DNA of 64,000 bases from Rhyacophila brunnea (Eukaryota; Arthropoda; Insecta; Trichoptera; Rhyacophilidae), in assembly GCA_022495005.1 (NCBI GenBank), contig JAGYXB010001409.1:1-64000 (forward strand). Direction: 5' to 3'. Each line of letters begins with the position of its first letter. Position 1 is the stretch's first letter. A program made the position numbers and the translations under genes. Below the pieces are notes generated by a model. It saw only the letters and a list, made by a program, of their open reading frames with translations, was not told where the DNA came from and searched no databases. This document shows, piece by piece, positions 25,801 to 40,800 of this stretch.

Positions 25801-28800
25801 ACTTGTATCTAATTCATTCACGGACAATGGTTCACCGCTATTATCTGAGCATTTTACCTACTCTTAATGAATTGTTGCAAGTGTATTGAGAAGTTTTATC
25901 CAAACTTCAGAACCTCTTGAGATATTCGGATTAAACTTTGCTAAATTTGTAGCAACATTAGTCTGTAAGCTGTGCAAGTTACATCAATATTGATTCCAGA
26001 GTTTTTGAGTTATAACAGAATAAAGGGGAACGGACAGACATACAGTTTATTAAGTAGTATAGAAACATACAAAACGCCCACAATGTGTAATGTTGTGGGT
26101 TCCAGGTTCGAATCCTGGGTCTAGCAAATACACATTGTTTTTCAATTTGTGTTTGGAATCAGAACATGGACCTAATAGGTTCAGCAAGTGGCTAACATCC
26201 ATTTCTTGTAAAAACAAAAATCTGTTAATACAAACCTCCACTCTGTGGAGGCCCATATATTATGATTTTATTAGGAATGTACATGGTCAAAAAAAAAAAA
26301 ATATATAGTAATATATTAAGCTCATTGTCTCTAATTATAACCTGGCATTTAGTTTCTAATTATTTTAATGCAGGTTTATTTTGGGAAACACAACAATCAT
26401 AATATAATAAGTTGTACCGATTAGGCTCACATTAATTATTTTTCTGTCTATTTACAGAGAAGAGGACAATGACGATTTGGTTGCTCTTATAGATAAAAAA
26501 TCAACTCGTTTCAAAGAGTTGTACGGTGATTTCTATATAAGCGAAATAATAAGAGATCACAGCGACTCCGAAAGAGTTGTCTTATTAGCAGAGGTAGGAA
26601 TTTGCATTTGAAAGTTAGTCATTTTGCCTTGCATCATGTAGGTGCATGACCCGAATGCCAATCCTATATATGATTCACACCTATAAAAATCATCTCAGCT
26701 AGGTATTACAGTTCAGTGGCTCTAGTCTGCAGAACTAGGTATAATTACAACAATTGAATTCAGCTGTTTTGTTCCCTTGCCTCCTTGCTACAACAAGTTG
26801 CTCTTTGGTAACTGTGTAAACTGTCTTTTTAATTGTTGCTGTCTGTAATGAGATAATTTAATTTGAGTTAAAGTAAAAGAAATCAAGAAACTTAGAGTAG
26901 CACCTATGGAGAGATGCATGTGAGCATACTATGTATGATTGGATGAGGCAAAGCCGACTATATTCGAATTGCGATGGTAGTACTAGTTATTGATTATCTT
27001 CGAATGAAATGCGGTAATCTGTGCGCAATGGATGAAGATTTTCGATTGTATATTTCGTTCAAATTATTACTATTTATTTTATTATGCAACAATTATTATT
27101 TTCTATAAACAAATTGCCATATTCCATTCGAAGGATGAACAATAACTATCACCACCATTGAAGTTTACGGTTTTGTGTCTATAGTAGGCCATGGAATACG
27201 GGAAAAAGCGAAAGTGTGCAATGTAATAAATGAGAGTATACTGAAAAACTCATAAATAGACTCAGCTTGAATAAGAGACAATAATTGGATAACTAATGTA
27301 GTCATTACGTGGTACCTAAACAATTGAAAAATGTTCAAAAAGTAGACGCTGGATTGATAAAATACTTAAGCTCTGCAGAAGAACGTTGCGACGCATATAA
27401 TCAAGAGGAATAATATCAGCTTGGTGAGGCCTTCATCCAGCAGTGAATAGATCTAGGACACACAAGTAATATAAGAAAAACATTTTTATCTTCTAGTTGA
27501 GCAATGTGCCCGTTGGAGTGATGATTCTGAATACTCAGATAAATTATAAGAGTTTAAATGAATCGTTTGAACTAGGGGCTTTCGGGCATCTACTCAAGAG
27601 AAGAGAAAATAATGACGTAAATATTATAATATGATATTTTTAACATTTTACTTTAGAGCTATTCACTAAGCTACTCTTGGACTAGTCTCTCACGATAACC
27701 ACTTGTGGGTGCGGTTGGTTGCAGACCATGTGTTCATTGCGTGGGGTGTCTAGATATAAAGAATGAATGGAGGGAAATACGGATGACCTGCTACGGAATC
27801 AACAATACATGGTAAGGTAATCGACAGTGGACGGTGAGCAGTCAGAACGAGGCAGTGGTGCTCCAACGCTAGCTGTGAAGTATGCCGCTTGTATATTTGT
27901 GAAAATATGTTGATTACTATATTGCATCTCATTGCTTCCATAGCGAGACATCTGTATTTTTTCGTATCCATTCCATATTTTCAGACAGTTCGAGCAATGA
28001 ACAGTTGGCCGGTGACCTGTCGTACCCACAAATGGTTGTCATGTTATAGCATCATTAGTAGAATATGCTCTTTGTATTTAACAATAAAACAACAGAAAGC
28101 GGGAAATGAAAGATTTTATTTCTTAAATGGGGTTTATGTATATTGATAATTATTAGTATGACATTCAGATATTTGATAAATTTATATAACAAAATGGGTA
28201 AGTCATTTTTATTGCACATAATTTAGGTTTGAATCTGGGCTAATATAAATAGGTGCATATTTTTCTTCGTCTGTTTGATTACGTCACTGCGGAAATTGTG
28301 CTTTTTCTTAGAATGGTGTCTAATCTTTGCGAATGCACCAAAAAAAAATATTTCATCTGTAAAATATGTCGAAAAAAAATCATTACACTGCCACCTTACG
28401 ATTTTTCGAGGCAGGTCCTATCAATAAACATATTCTATGTGGCGGCTCTCATAGTGCTGTGCGTAAGGTGCTGGCCTTCCATCTGGAAGCTCTGGGTTCG
28501 ATTCCTGGTGAGAACACAATATATTTATGTGATTACCTCAAAGCCTGGGTGTTTGTGATTGTTCAAAATTACTAACAACCACCTTGTACGAAAAAGCAGG
28601 GACATGGTTATTAATAGTTTAAAAAAAAAAAAAATCTTCGTTATAATATAAAATATGAACTATGTAACGTTTTTACTGTAGATAATAGAAGAAGATAATG
28701 TGATTGAAACTAGAAATATAGGATCTGAAGATGAAACAGTTATATCCCAAGAAAATTATAAAACAAGTAAATCCAATAATTTTAACGATGAGTCTGAAAA

Positions 28801-31800
28801 AAGTATTTCGAAAAATAGTAGAAATATTGACAAATCTCACAATGGAATTGAAGATACAAAAAGTGTCAAATCGGGAAGTGTTTGTATGGTAAATGCAGAA
28901 GACAAGGAAGTAGTTGCAAGTAAAAGTAACCTTATAAATGTGAAAGCAATCAACGAAATAAAAGTTGACGATTGCAACTTCTATCCTGTCTCCGATGATT
29001 CGGGAATTAATGAAGAACCCGAAAAAGGACTTAACCAGTGTGATCAACCCATGAGGTAGGTATATAAAGCGAATAATCATTTTTGATGCCATAATAAAAT
29101 AATAATGCCTGCCTTGTTCAAGTGGGAGAACGTCCATTTTGGACACTGTTGGCTTGTATCCCGTGTCCGTAAATTTCGCATTTTTTTTAAAAGTGTATTT
29201 GTTATCCAGTAGAGGTTGAAAAAATGGCTAATAACCATTTGATAAACGATGCGAGGTCTTGCAGTACGAGCTAATTGTTTTAGAAAAGCTCCACCTGAGT
29301 ATTGCTGTAGCAATGCGACCGATAAAATAATTTATTTACGAGTTTGGATTGCAAATACGTATCCGGAACGAATGAATTATGCTCGCAATCCAAGGTTTTA
29401 CTGTATTCATATTTCCGTGTTGTCAATTATTTTCACTAGAAGTCTAGTGAGATTATGATGATAGGAGATTTGTATTGACTATTTTATAAAGATCTAGGCA
29501 CATTTTGCATGTTCCAAAAGAAACTGCCAGTTGAAATGGATGTTGAATAATGCATATATCTAATATATAAAAATTAATATTTGTTTGTTTGTGTGTTTGT
29601 TTGTTTGTTCGTATTTAATGCGCAGCCATACCGTTCATCTGATTGCGATAAAACTTTGTCAACTTATTGCTTGCACTTGCGCGAAGAGTATAGGCTATAC
29701 TAATATATAAGAATGAACGTCTGTCTGTCTGTATGTCTCTCTGTCTGTGTGTCTGTCCCCTATACGTTCCTATACCATTCATCCGATTGCGATGAAATTT
29801 TGGTAAGTGGTTATATGCACACCCATAAAGGTTTCTGAATTAGAAAAATCATCACTTTCTTCTTCTTCTTTATTCTATTTACTTTTATTCGTATGGTTCC
29901 TATACCATTCATCCGATTGCAATGAAATTTTGGTAAGTGGTTGTATGTACACCCATGAAGGTTTCTGAATTAGAAAAATCATCATCTTCTTCTTCTTCTT
30001 CATTCTATCTTCTTTTATTCGTATGGTTCCTCTACCATTCATCCGATTGTGATGAAACCTTCGTCAGTTGTTGTGTTAACACCCGCAAAGGTTTCTGAAA
30101 TAGTACAACCTTCTTCTTCTTCTTCTTCTTCATTCTATCTTTTTTTATTTGTATGGTCCCTATACCATTCATCCGATTGCGCTGAAACCTTCGTCAGTTG
30201 TTGTGGTAATACCTGCAAAGGTTTTTGAATTAGTAGAACCATCTTCTTCTTCTATTCGTATGCGTTCCTATTCCATTCATCCGATTGCAATAAAATTTTC
30301 GTCAGTAATTGTGCCAACACCCGCAAAGGTTTCTGAATTAGTACAACCATCTTCTTCTTTTATTCTATCTTCTTCTATTCGTATGCGTTCCTATACCATT
30401 TATCCGATTGCAATGAAATTTTGATCAAGTGTTGTGCTCACGCCGCAAAGGTTTCTGAATTGATACAACCATTTTCTTCTTCTTGTTCTTCTATTCTATC
30501 TTCTTCTATTCGTATGCGTTCTTATACCATTCATCCGATTGCGATGAAATTTTGACCAGTTGTTGTGAGCACGCCCGCGAAGGGTTCTGAATTAGTACAA
30601 CCATCTTCTTCTCCTTCTATTCGTATGCGTTTCTGAATTGATACAACCATTTTCTTCTTCTTTTTCTTCTATTCTATCTTCTTCTATTCGTATGCGTTCT
30701 TATTCCATTCATCCAATTGCGATGAAATTTTGACCAGTTATTGTGCGCAAGCCCGCGAAGGTTTCTGAATTAGTACAACCATCTTCTTCTTCTTCTATTC
30801 GTATGCGTTCCTATACCATTCATCCGATTGCAATGAAACTTTGGTGAGTTGTCGTGCGCACGCCTGCGAAGGTTTCTGAATTAGTACAACCATCATCTTC
30901 TTCTTCTATTCGAATGCGTACCTACACCATTCATGCGATTGCAATGAAACTTTGGTGAGTTGTCGTGCGCATGCCCACAAAGATTTCTGAATTAGAAAAT
31001 CATCTTCTTCTTCTATTCGTAGGCGTTGCTATACCATTCATCCGATTGCGATGAAACTTTTGTCAGTTGTTGTGCGCACACCTGCGAAGGTTTCTAATTA
31101 GTATTATATAAAATACAAAGTTTGTTGTTTGTTTATTCCATCCAATTTTGATTTTTTTTACTACATATTAATAACATTAATAACGTTTGCATATTTTGGA
31201 TTCGATTTTAATTTAGTGTTCTTTTGTTTGACCTTTACTCCTATTAGAATTATTTTCATATTGCCATATTGTATTGCACAGATATTTTAATATTAAAAAA
31301 ATAATTACCTCTTATTATTTTTCAAATATCTAAGATAAATATAACCACGAAGCGACCCTGTGCGAAGCGGGGTACTTCAGCTAGTATATTATATATATTT
31401 ATTAGGTACATAGGTATGTACATAAGATGAAGGGATAGTATCGAGTTGGTTATAAAGACCTTGTGGTTTTAAAATTGGAGAAAACTACCGTACAACAATA
31501 AGATCTAGGCGATAACTGGAAGTCGCTGTAGTCGAAGTGCAATAATTAAATAAGAGGGGCTTGTTAGTTCACAGTTTTAACACGTGGACAACTTGTCGAT
31601 AACCGGAAGCCGTTACAGTCGAAGTGCGGGTAAAAGTAGGAGGGGCTTATTAGTTCACAGTTTTTAACACGTTGGCAAGAAGATCTTGTTCGACAGTAGC
31701 TTTGGATAGACCAAGTAGAACTAGAAGATATACTTAGATTTTAGAATTTTGTTTTGTTTTAAAAATATATTAATATAATGATTTCTTTCATGTATTCACA

Positions 31801-34800
31801 GCAATGATAAAAATACTGAATCTTCAGCGTCATTTAAAATCCAAGAATCGGACGAAGAAATATGTAGCGAGTTTGGATGTTGCTTTGATGATAGCCTAAA
31901 CGTTAATCATTGTATGTATGCATCTTTTATTTAAAAAAAGAGTTTCGATTGAGTGCTTATTACACAATAGTATCCAATATAACATAGCGATGGTCTAAAG
32001 TTTATACCCCGTATCTGACCTATATGACAAAAATTACTTTTTGACATACTAAAAACAACAACAATACTGACTACACAATACAATAATTAATATTGTATTG
32101 AATTATCTAATTAAAGTGAGAGATATTGTAAGATTATTCTGCTGATATGTTTATTTATTATTGGCTATCCAATTATAAACACTGTAATAAATAAAACGGC
32201 TATTACACCAGCCATTTGAACCCAGCGCAGATACATAATATGTCAGGCGACTCTACATCCTGTTGGTATGTCTAGTGTTTTTACTTGGCGTAGATGATAT
32301 CCTGAGGTATACCTAACCTAACTCAAGTAAATGTTGATAGCTTATGTACCATAAAGATAGATAAATTTAATATTGTGAAACACTTGTAATTAACTGATTA
32401 TGATATTTTACAGTTGGCGATGATAGCCAATCAAATTGTATAATGACGTTTGAAGAAGATAATTTTGATTTCTCCGTTGAAAGGAATGCATTCATGATTG
32501 AAGTGTATGCAATGCACGAAAGTATGGATGAGAGGTAAAGTTATCTTACTTCAAAAATATCCTCTTCAAAATTATAAATTGATGTAATATTGGCACATGA
32601 TGAGGAAATATATTATTATCTAATGTTTGCTACTGATTGATGGAAGATGTCAGTATATATTATTATATCCAGAATAGTTTAATTCGAAAACACTTGAATA
32701 TAAAAATAAATTTACTATTTTCAGGTTTGGATTCGATTTGCTCGAGGCATCCTTTGAAGTCTTCCCGGAGTTGGAATATTGTTTGTTGTCTGTACCGTCT
32801 CACGTTAAGCCGTTTCCATTATTGGAACATTTTGTTGTTAGTAAACTGGATAATAATTATATAACATTAAAAATACTTGCATAATATTATATATTTGAAT
32901 AAAATACTTTAAATTGCTATTGTGGATAACTATTTTTAATTTTTAGTTTATTGCTCCGAAGCCTGCAAAGCATTTTGACCATTGCCTCTACGTGCTGCAC
33001 AGGAACTGTATCAAAAGGTAAAAACATTATATTTTATTCTCTATTGCATGTATATATTTTATTACAAAGATGTTGAACAACACTTTGTAATTTATCCAAG
33101 ATTGTGAAAATTCTGTGCCTTACAAAAAATGACTCAAATGGAATAGTACAAAATTTAAAATGTCAATTAGAATTTCAACGCTACATAACTGTAACAAATT
33201 TAAATTTGAATTATTTCGTTTTGCTATGATGAATAAGGATTTATTAACACTGCTATTAAATTTTGATAATCAATTATTAATGTGTGTGATACGTTTGTTT
33301 GCTTTGAAGTGATCTCTGTGTACGGCACGCCTACTTATCGGAGATCGGCCAGATAGAAAAGTTTGTGAAACCACTTCCGCACGGTGCGAGCATAATGAAT
33401 AAACTCAGAGAGAAACTGCATCCGGAGTCTTTCAGTCATCATGTTTATGCGATGCTGACAGATGGAGTTATCATTGGAGTCGCTTTGCTGAGGTGGATAT
33501 TATTATATTATTTCTAATATTTCCCTGTATTTGATTGTTTAAAACATTTATATACACCCACGGTGGCCGCGCGGTTTAAGCGTTGGACCATCACACCGTG
33601 GGTCTCAGGTTCGAATCCTGGGTCTGGCAAGTACACATATTGTTTTTCAATTTGTGTGTGAGTCAGGGTATGGACCTAATAGGTTGAGCAAGTGGCTGAC
33701 ATCCATTTCTCGTAAAAAACAAAATCTGTTAAGAGCGTACATAAGTCAAACGGCAAATAATTTTCAACACTATGTGGAACGAAATTTTTTATTATATATT
33801 TATTATTTCTTAAGATAATTTGCGGTTTATGTTTTTGAAAATCTTTCGACAAATTTCAATATCAGTACGAAACATTGTTCATTTCATGTTTATGTATAAT
33901 CCGTACCCAGGCAAATGAAAATTCACCTGAGTTAAATATAAAATGGTGTTGCAGGTATTTTTTTGCTGGAAATGAAGTGTATTAAGAATATTACATTATG
34001 TAAAATCTGAATGAGAAATACGAAGGTCAAAGTAGTATAAGTATGTTTATATATTATGTATATATGGATTATAATACAGTTGAACTCGGTTATTACGAGG
34101 AGATGGGACCGACTGAATTTGCTCGTTATGACCATTACTCGTTATATCGTTATATGACATTTTTTGCGCCATGTTCTATTTAAGCATAGAACATAAAAAA
34201 ATCTGAAAACAATCGTAAAAATCCCCGAAACAAGCATGGCATTCATAAATTACAGAAGAAGTTGTTTATTGCAATGAAATGCTGAGCCACCAGAGCTGGT
34301 AGGTACCTATTGACTTCACAAAGCTTGGATTTTTTACATGCAATTTCAACAATATGCGTGGATACTTTTTCAATGTTGTCGGCGAAAACACCAATTAGGT
34401 ACTTAGACACTTAACCAGTGTCATAAACGTAATCCGATCCCGGTGGCATTGGTCTAGTTAACTGCCCGGTCGGATTTTATTGCTTAGGGCCGAAAATGTT
34501 GTTTTTAAACGATCGACACATTAACAGTTTCAGTATACCCGAGAAGTAGCTCATTATAAAAGTGAATAAATGTATGAAGAAAATCATAAACTAAAATGTC
34601 AACGAATGTTTCCTCATTACCTCCGAGATCTCACTATTTCCGTGATTGTAATAACCAAGTTCGACTGTATATCATATTATTATTTCATCTGAAAAATTAC
34701 AAGTCTGGCGATCCGGCAAGTCACTCTAACAATCTCTCACGTCTAAAATTACTATTTTTCAGAAAACCAAGAAGATGGAGTTTTAGGAAACTTTGCATTT

Positions 34801-37800
34801 GAACAGAAAGGGGATATAGGTCTAAAAGCAGTACTTTTCAGGAGAGTCAAATTAGAAAGAGCTTTGTAACTGTCTTCTTCTTCTTCTTCTTCCACGGCGC
34901 TATATCCCGGGGTGGGATTTGGCCTTCTCCACAACCACTCTCCACTCACTCCGGTCTCTCGCCACACTTCTCCAGTTACCGGGTCTTCCTATATAAGCCA
35001 GTCCACTCCTACGGCGTCAGCCCATCTCCTTCTTGGTCGGCCTCTGCGTCTCTTCCGTTGGGGTAGCCACTTCTTCATGATCCTTGGCGCTCTAACTTCA
35101 GGCATTCTCTCCACATGTCCCGCCCATCATAGTCTTTGGGACTTACAGTATCTTATGAATGTTTGCTGTTCAATCAGCTCTTCCAACTCGTGGTTCATTT
35201 TTATTCTGTAGTTCCCATTTTCCAACGTGGGTCCAAAGATTTTGCGGAGTATTTTGCGCTTGAAGACAGTTAATTTATATTCCTCGTTTTGAGTTAAGCA
35301 CCAAGTCTCACAGCCATAAGTGACCACTGGCCTTATAATTGTTTTGTTTTAAATTTACGTAACTAAGTAACTCTTAAATTTACTAATTCAGTTGCGTCGA
35401 TTTGACTCGTCTCTTCTTTCCTTTATGCATACATGCATTATGATTAATTTGGCATGGCCATTTTTATAATATTCTAGATTTGTCTCCCTTTTTCTTTTGC
35501 ATGGATGTTATTATTATGCTTTGTAATATCGTACTTAATAGGATTTTAAAAAGACAATATGTATTGTTTTGTTTACAGAGAATCTGACCGCAGTATGTCA
35601 AATGTATTTAAAAATTACTGCGTGTACCCTACCAATCCTGTCTTAAAGCCAATTTCATCATGTCCGTCGGCTATGATCGAAGAATTGATACTTGCACCTC
35701 AGTTTCAACAAAATTCAAGATTCTTTCTGAGAGAGCTCATTAGGATTTCACAGTTCAGTGATATGTTTTGGCCACTATACAGTCGTAAAGGGATGAAAAT
35801 GGTTTGTATAAATTAATTTCTATCAAGTATTTGATTATAATATCTATCAATAGAGACAATAATTATTGGTTTTAATAATACGATCGGCGCCTAATGTGGG
35901 GCTAAGGCTAGGCTCGCCACGTGTTCCATGGATCGCACGTTTAAATCTTGTGGTTACGTCAAATTCGCGCGATGGATCTGGCATAGTGTACTCAATTGGT
36001 TTAGTAGACAACGCAATCCGTTAAGATACCTTTACACCATGGAGGTTCATACACCAGGAAAATGGCGATTTATTCTTTTATTAAAAAAAATAACATATTG
36101 TTCTACATTATTGACAGTTAATAGCACCAATACATGTGTATGGATTTACTGGTGGCAATAGTGTGTATTTTAAACTATCGTGACAATAACTGTTTACACG
36201 TAAAAGTGCTCTGTTTCTCCAATCTCATTCTTCAAGAGTAAGCGAGACGCGATGTTGACATTTTATGGTACTATTGGACAGGTCGTAAAAATTGGTTAAC
36301 CCAAAATGAGTCTCTCTGCGGTATAGTTCATTTTTTTGCTGATAGGTTCGCCACTACCGTTCTACTGCGCGGGCGCAGATTGAAAAAATCCCAAATGTCG
36401 CATGAAAATTCAGAAGCTTCCGAACTTTTTTGATTCATGCATGCAATCTTGCAACTTGCATGACAATACATGTTTACACGCGCATTTTCTTGTTATGGTA
36501 GCGATAATACGTACTGTCAGCAGTAAATCCATACACGTGTAAACGGGGTATAACCAGTGAAGTCCCGTTGGGGTAGGCAGATTGAGCATCGCTTGGGGGC
36601 AGCAGTTACTCGAAGGGTGGCAAATCGAGAAGAATCATTAGGTATATTTAGAAATACTCGTAGGTACCTAAACTTAGTTAGGTACCTACACTAATATCTT
36701 TCCATTAAAGTTCTGTACTAACACTAATATCTTTCCATTAAAAAATTCACCTCACTGGTTGGAAACAAAATCTAATAATTAACATAAAAGGTTTAACAGG
36801 ACTGTAATTATTTGTCGGGCTTGTGATGTCTAGTCTACTTCTGTTGTCTTTAGACGTAACGTTCTTGATGACCAGCAATGACACATGCAGATTTGCGAAT
36901 TATATTTGAATTATAGGTAGATACATACTTACCTAATTAATTTATCCGAATATTTTTGCTAGTCACTCACGAGTTTTGACAGTTGTCAGGTGTATTTTGT
37001 AATGTATTTGAAACCGTGGACTCGTAATATTGTCTATTGAAGTAGAGATGGCATTTAAATTAGATATAGTGGTATATATTTTGTTAGTAATGTATCCACA
37101 TAACAAATTTCTTAGATATTGGTGTCATGAAAGGAAGACAAAAAAATACTGTATAAAAATGGGGCGGCATTTTGTCTTGGGACGTCACTGGGTATAACAC
37201 TATTGAAGTGAACATAATTAAATAAATTGAATTGAGATAATATTTTATAAACTGTTAAAGATAATGGAGAGTTAAGTAATTTGCCCTTTTTATTACCATA
37301 GAGAGGTTTGTTGACTTTTTTACCTTTTAATTAAAATTAGCTTCAATTTGTATTATCAGGAGCTTTTCATAGAATATCAGATCCTTTTATACTGCTTAGA
37401 GATATTGTATTATAAAAATCGGTTTAACTTCTGGCGCAAGTATTTATATTACGGATAGTTCTTTTCCATTTTGGCAAAAATACAAGTCATTTCTTTCACT
37501 GAGAAATTTGGTATCATCATCTGCTGGAATCTATCCACTGAGGATCAATGTTTCGCATGTATATTTGATTACAAAAAGTACACGCTGGTTGAATACTTTG
37601 TGTAAATCCAGTAGAGGTGGGAAATCTGGTCGATTTTGAAGACTAAGTACTACCAGGCGGGTATACATTGTGCCGAATGAGTAGCTAGTTTCGCCCGATA
37701 AAGATTTTTTTGCCACTGAACAACTGATGGATTATCCAATTTAAAAGTAACTAGTATAAAAACTTGTTCCAAAATACTTACTTGTATTTGGAATACTATA

Positions 37801-40800
37801 TAGAGCAGTTGGCATGCGTATGCGACATAAGTCTCATACTAAACTGAAACTAGAACTTAACTCCATATTAGTATTTGAAATATCGACTTTTAGTAGAATC
37901 GCTAAAAATACACTGAGCTGGGGTTTTCGAAATGTCCCATTTATTATAAAATTTTAAACACATTTTAAATTTAAGAGTTGTTTTTATGTTATGTTATAAT
38001 ATTCTTGTTAACATAAAATGAATAACAATGATTTTTTATTGTAAACTGCGTCACCTCAGTCACCTCACCACATTTCCGAGGGAATAATATGCTGCTACAG
38101 AAAATTTATGACCTATTTGTTCATACATAAGATGATATTATCATTCGCATGCATAGACTAATAAATTAAATTATAGTTGTATTCTAGTGCTACCTCGCTC
38201 GTGCGCATTTAATGTCAATAGTATTGAAAGTCTACCAACTAGTCAGCGACTCGCGATGATATCATCACAAGTTTTTTGGAACAAGTTTATTGGGCCACAC
38301 GTACTGAGTATGGGTAGTTTCATCCGATACTTGAGTACACAAACTGGTGACAGTATTTCCAACTCACCTCTAAAATCCAGTATTATTCATATATTGCAAA
38401 TTTTAAGAAAAAATGTGGACCAAAGTAAAATCGATAGAAAAAGTTAACCGAATACATACCATGTGCCCATCTAATACATTTTGTAAATATCTAGGATGAA
38501 ATAAATTTTATTTCGCCACTGTCCCACTTTGTGCCATTATTAAGGCGACGTGCGATGGAAAAAAATCCCGAGTTCATTTCGAGGTATAAATTGCCGATGA
38601 AAGAATCCGAAGAGGAAATACCAGCTGCGGTATTCAATATCAACCAGATAATTTGCAGCTTCCCGAAGATTGATATCAACATGCGGTTGGTGATAGTCGG
38701 TGCGAGCGACACTGCCTTCTCGTTTTTAAAAGCGTTGCTACTGGGGTGAGAAAGAATTTACGATGGTTAATCTATTATATTAATTTGAACTTGTTCATCC
38801 TCTATGGCTTGATGCAGGGTCTCACTATAATACAAAAGGCTTTGACGTTTAATCACAGCTCGATGAAAATTTAAGTATTTACGTGACTTTCAGGGGCAGT
38901 TTTTCTCATTTGTCACTTCGTCAGAACAGTTGTGTATTTTTTAAAATCTGACGTTTTAAGATGTAACAAATTTTTGCAGTGGAAAACTGATTGTTAATTC
39001 GACATGACATGGGCCACCTCAGAAACTATTAGAAAAACACTAAAAAAATCTCGTATTCTTGTGCCATTAGAGATCATTGCTATTTTAATTGGTAAATCAC
39101 ACTGCCCTGATTCAAATACTTGTATTTTTAAGTTTTGTAGAGATTTTACCTAACTCGATACAAAAAATAAAAATGAGCACAGACAAAACCAGAACGGAAA
39201 CGTCACAAATATGAGCACTCCATATACTTACGATACACACGTCTATTCTTGAGTGTCAAAGTTAAAATGTCATATACCAATGTAATCATTAAAAACCTTT
39301 ATCTACTGCAGTGTAATTATCGATGTGAAGTAAGTGTAAAGTAACATTTGCATTATACAAATAATGTAAACTATCTAAGTGTTTCCCTTTACAAAGACAC
39401 TTATAAATATCATATCTATACATTCTTACGCAACCTTTCTGAACATAATATATTATAGGGGGTAGTTGACTCTATACATCAACCTACCCCTTTAATAGTT
39501 TCATTCGATAGGAATATTTTCTTAATATTTATTTCAATAGGCATGTGTCCGAGGTGTTCAAAATTATGTTCGTTCAATAAACACTGTAATATGCTTAAGT
39601 CATGCGTATTATTTATTGGATAAAAAATAGTGCAACTGACAATTATTGACAGTTTAATTGCAAAATCATAAATTATTTAATACATACGTACCTACCAAAA
39701 AGCCTCCCTCACAATAAAAAACATTGTATTACTCATAAAGACAAAATACTTACCATGCAGACCTATAGAACAATTTTACTAGAAGAAATTGATTAGTTTG
39801 TACCTCAGTTCCAAAGTATAACAAATCAAAAAATTTGAGTTTTGAATTAAGTATGAGGAAATGTTTAGAATACCGATATCTACCAGTTCTAAAATGTAAC
39901 AAGTGATAATCTGTCATTATTTTAGAATGACAGTGGTTATTATTCCTTTGAATTATACGTTAATTCCGTGTGAACCTCTGAAAACTCCTATTATCAATAT
40001 TAAAAAAAACATGAAATTAAGTTTTTATAATAATTAATAATTAATTATCATAATAATATAAATATAAATTCATTAAAATCTACAAAATTGGATATACAGT
40101 AGAAGATTAAACCTGCCCAAAATCTTGTTTCCTAATTATCTCAGAACTATGCTTTTTGAGTTGTTACACTTTGGAACTGAGGTTGGAACTTTGGATCTTG
40201 TTTTTTTTAAATAAAAGTGATTTTTCACAGGCCATCCTCAGTATATCTGACATTTACCAGCGTGACAATTGTTTCAAAACACGGGATTCCTTTATCATTG
40301 AAGAAAGTAACACCTGCAAGTCAAATGCTTACTTCCTGCGGGAATAATAAATTTAGGTGATTATCTCTACCCACGTATTTATGGTTTATTACCTTTTCAT
40401 AATAATTTGTACCTACCATAATGTTTATTTTAGTTATTTTTCATGTGGAAATGCTTTTAATTTTTAGTCTGCCTGACAAACGAGTGCTGCAAACTTGTGT
40501 GAATGTTATTGAAGGTACGATGAAAGACATTAACAGGTATGTAGTCGCATATAAAGCTTTTTGAAGTGTTGAATTGATTTTTTTACGAGCTGATGCCCAT
40601 CCCCCACTCTGATGCATGATGAAAAGGTGTCGTTATCAAAAAAGTATCAACAGTAGTGCACACTGCCAATTTTGCTATTCTGGCCATTGGGTGATTGATA
40701 ATTTTGATCAATATCATTTATGAATAGTATAATAATGATTTAAATTAATAATAATTAACACAGACAGCAGTATTCAGCTTTATTTATTTGGTTTTTTATC

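Noticed and set aside
29105..29250. Another tRNA-Ser-like SINE copy
   Set aside because: Only scattered similarity (GGCTAATAACCATTTG); too diverged to call.
29386..29410. Right end of a pogo-like MITE (AAGGTTTTACTGTA)
   Set aside because: No matching left end in the preceding 500 bases.
30149..30424. 91-codon frame with repeated Ser/Pro units
   Set aside because: Translation of a tandem DNA array; the frame is a by-product of the repeat unit.
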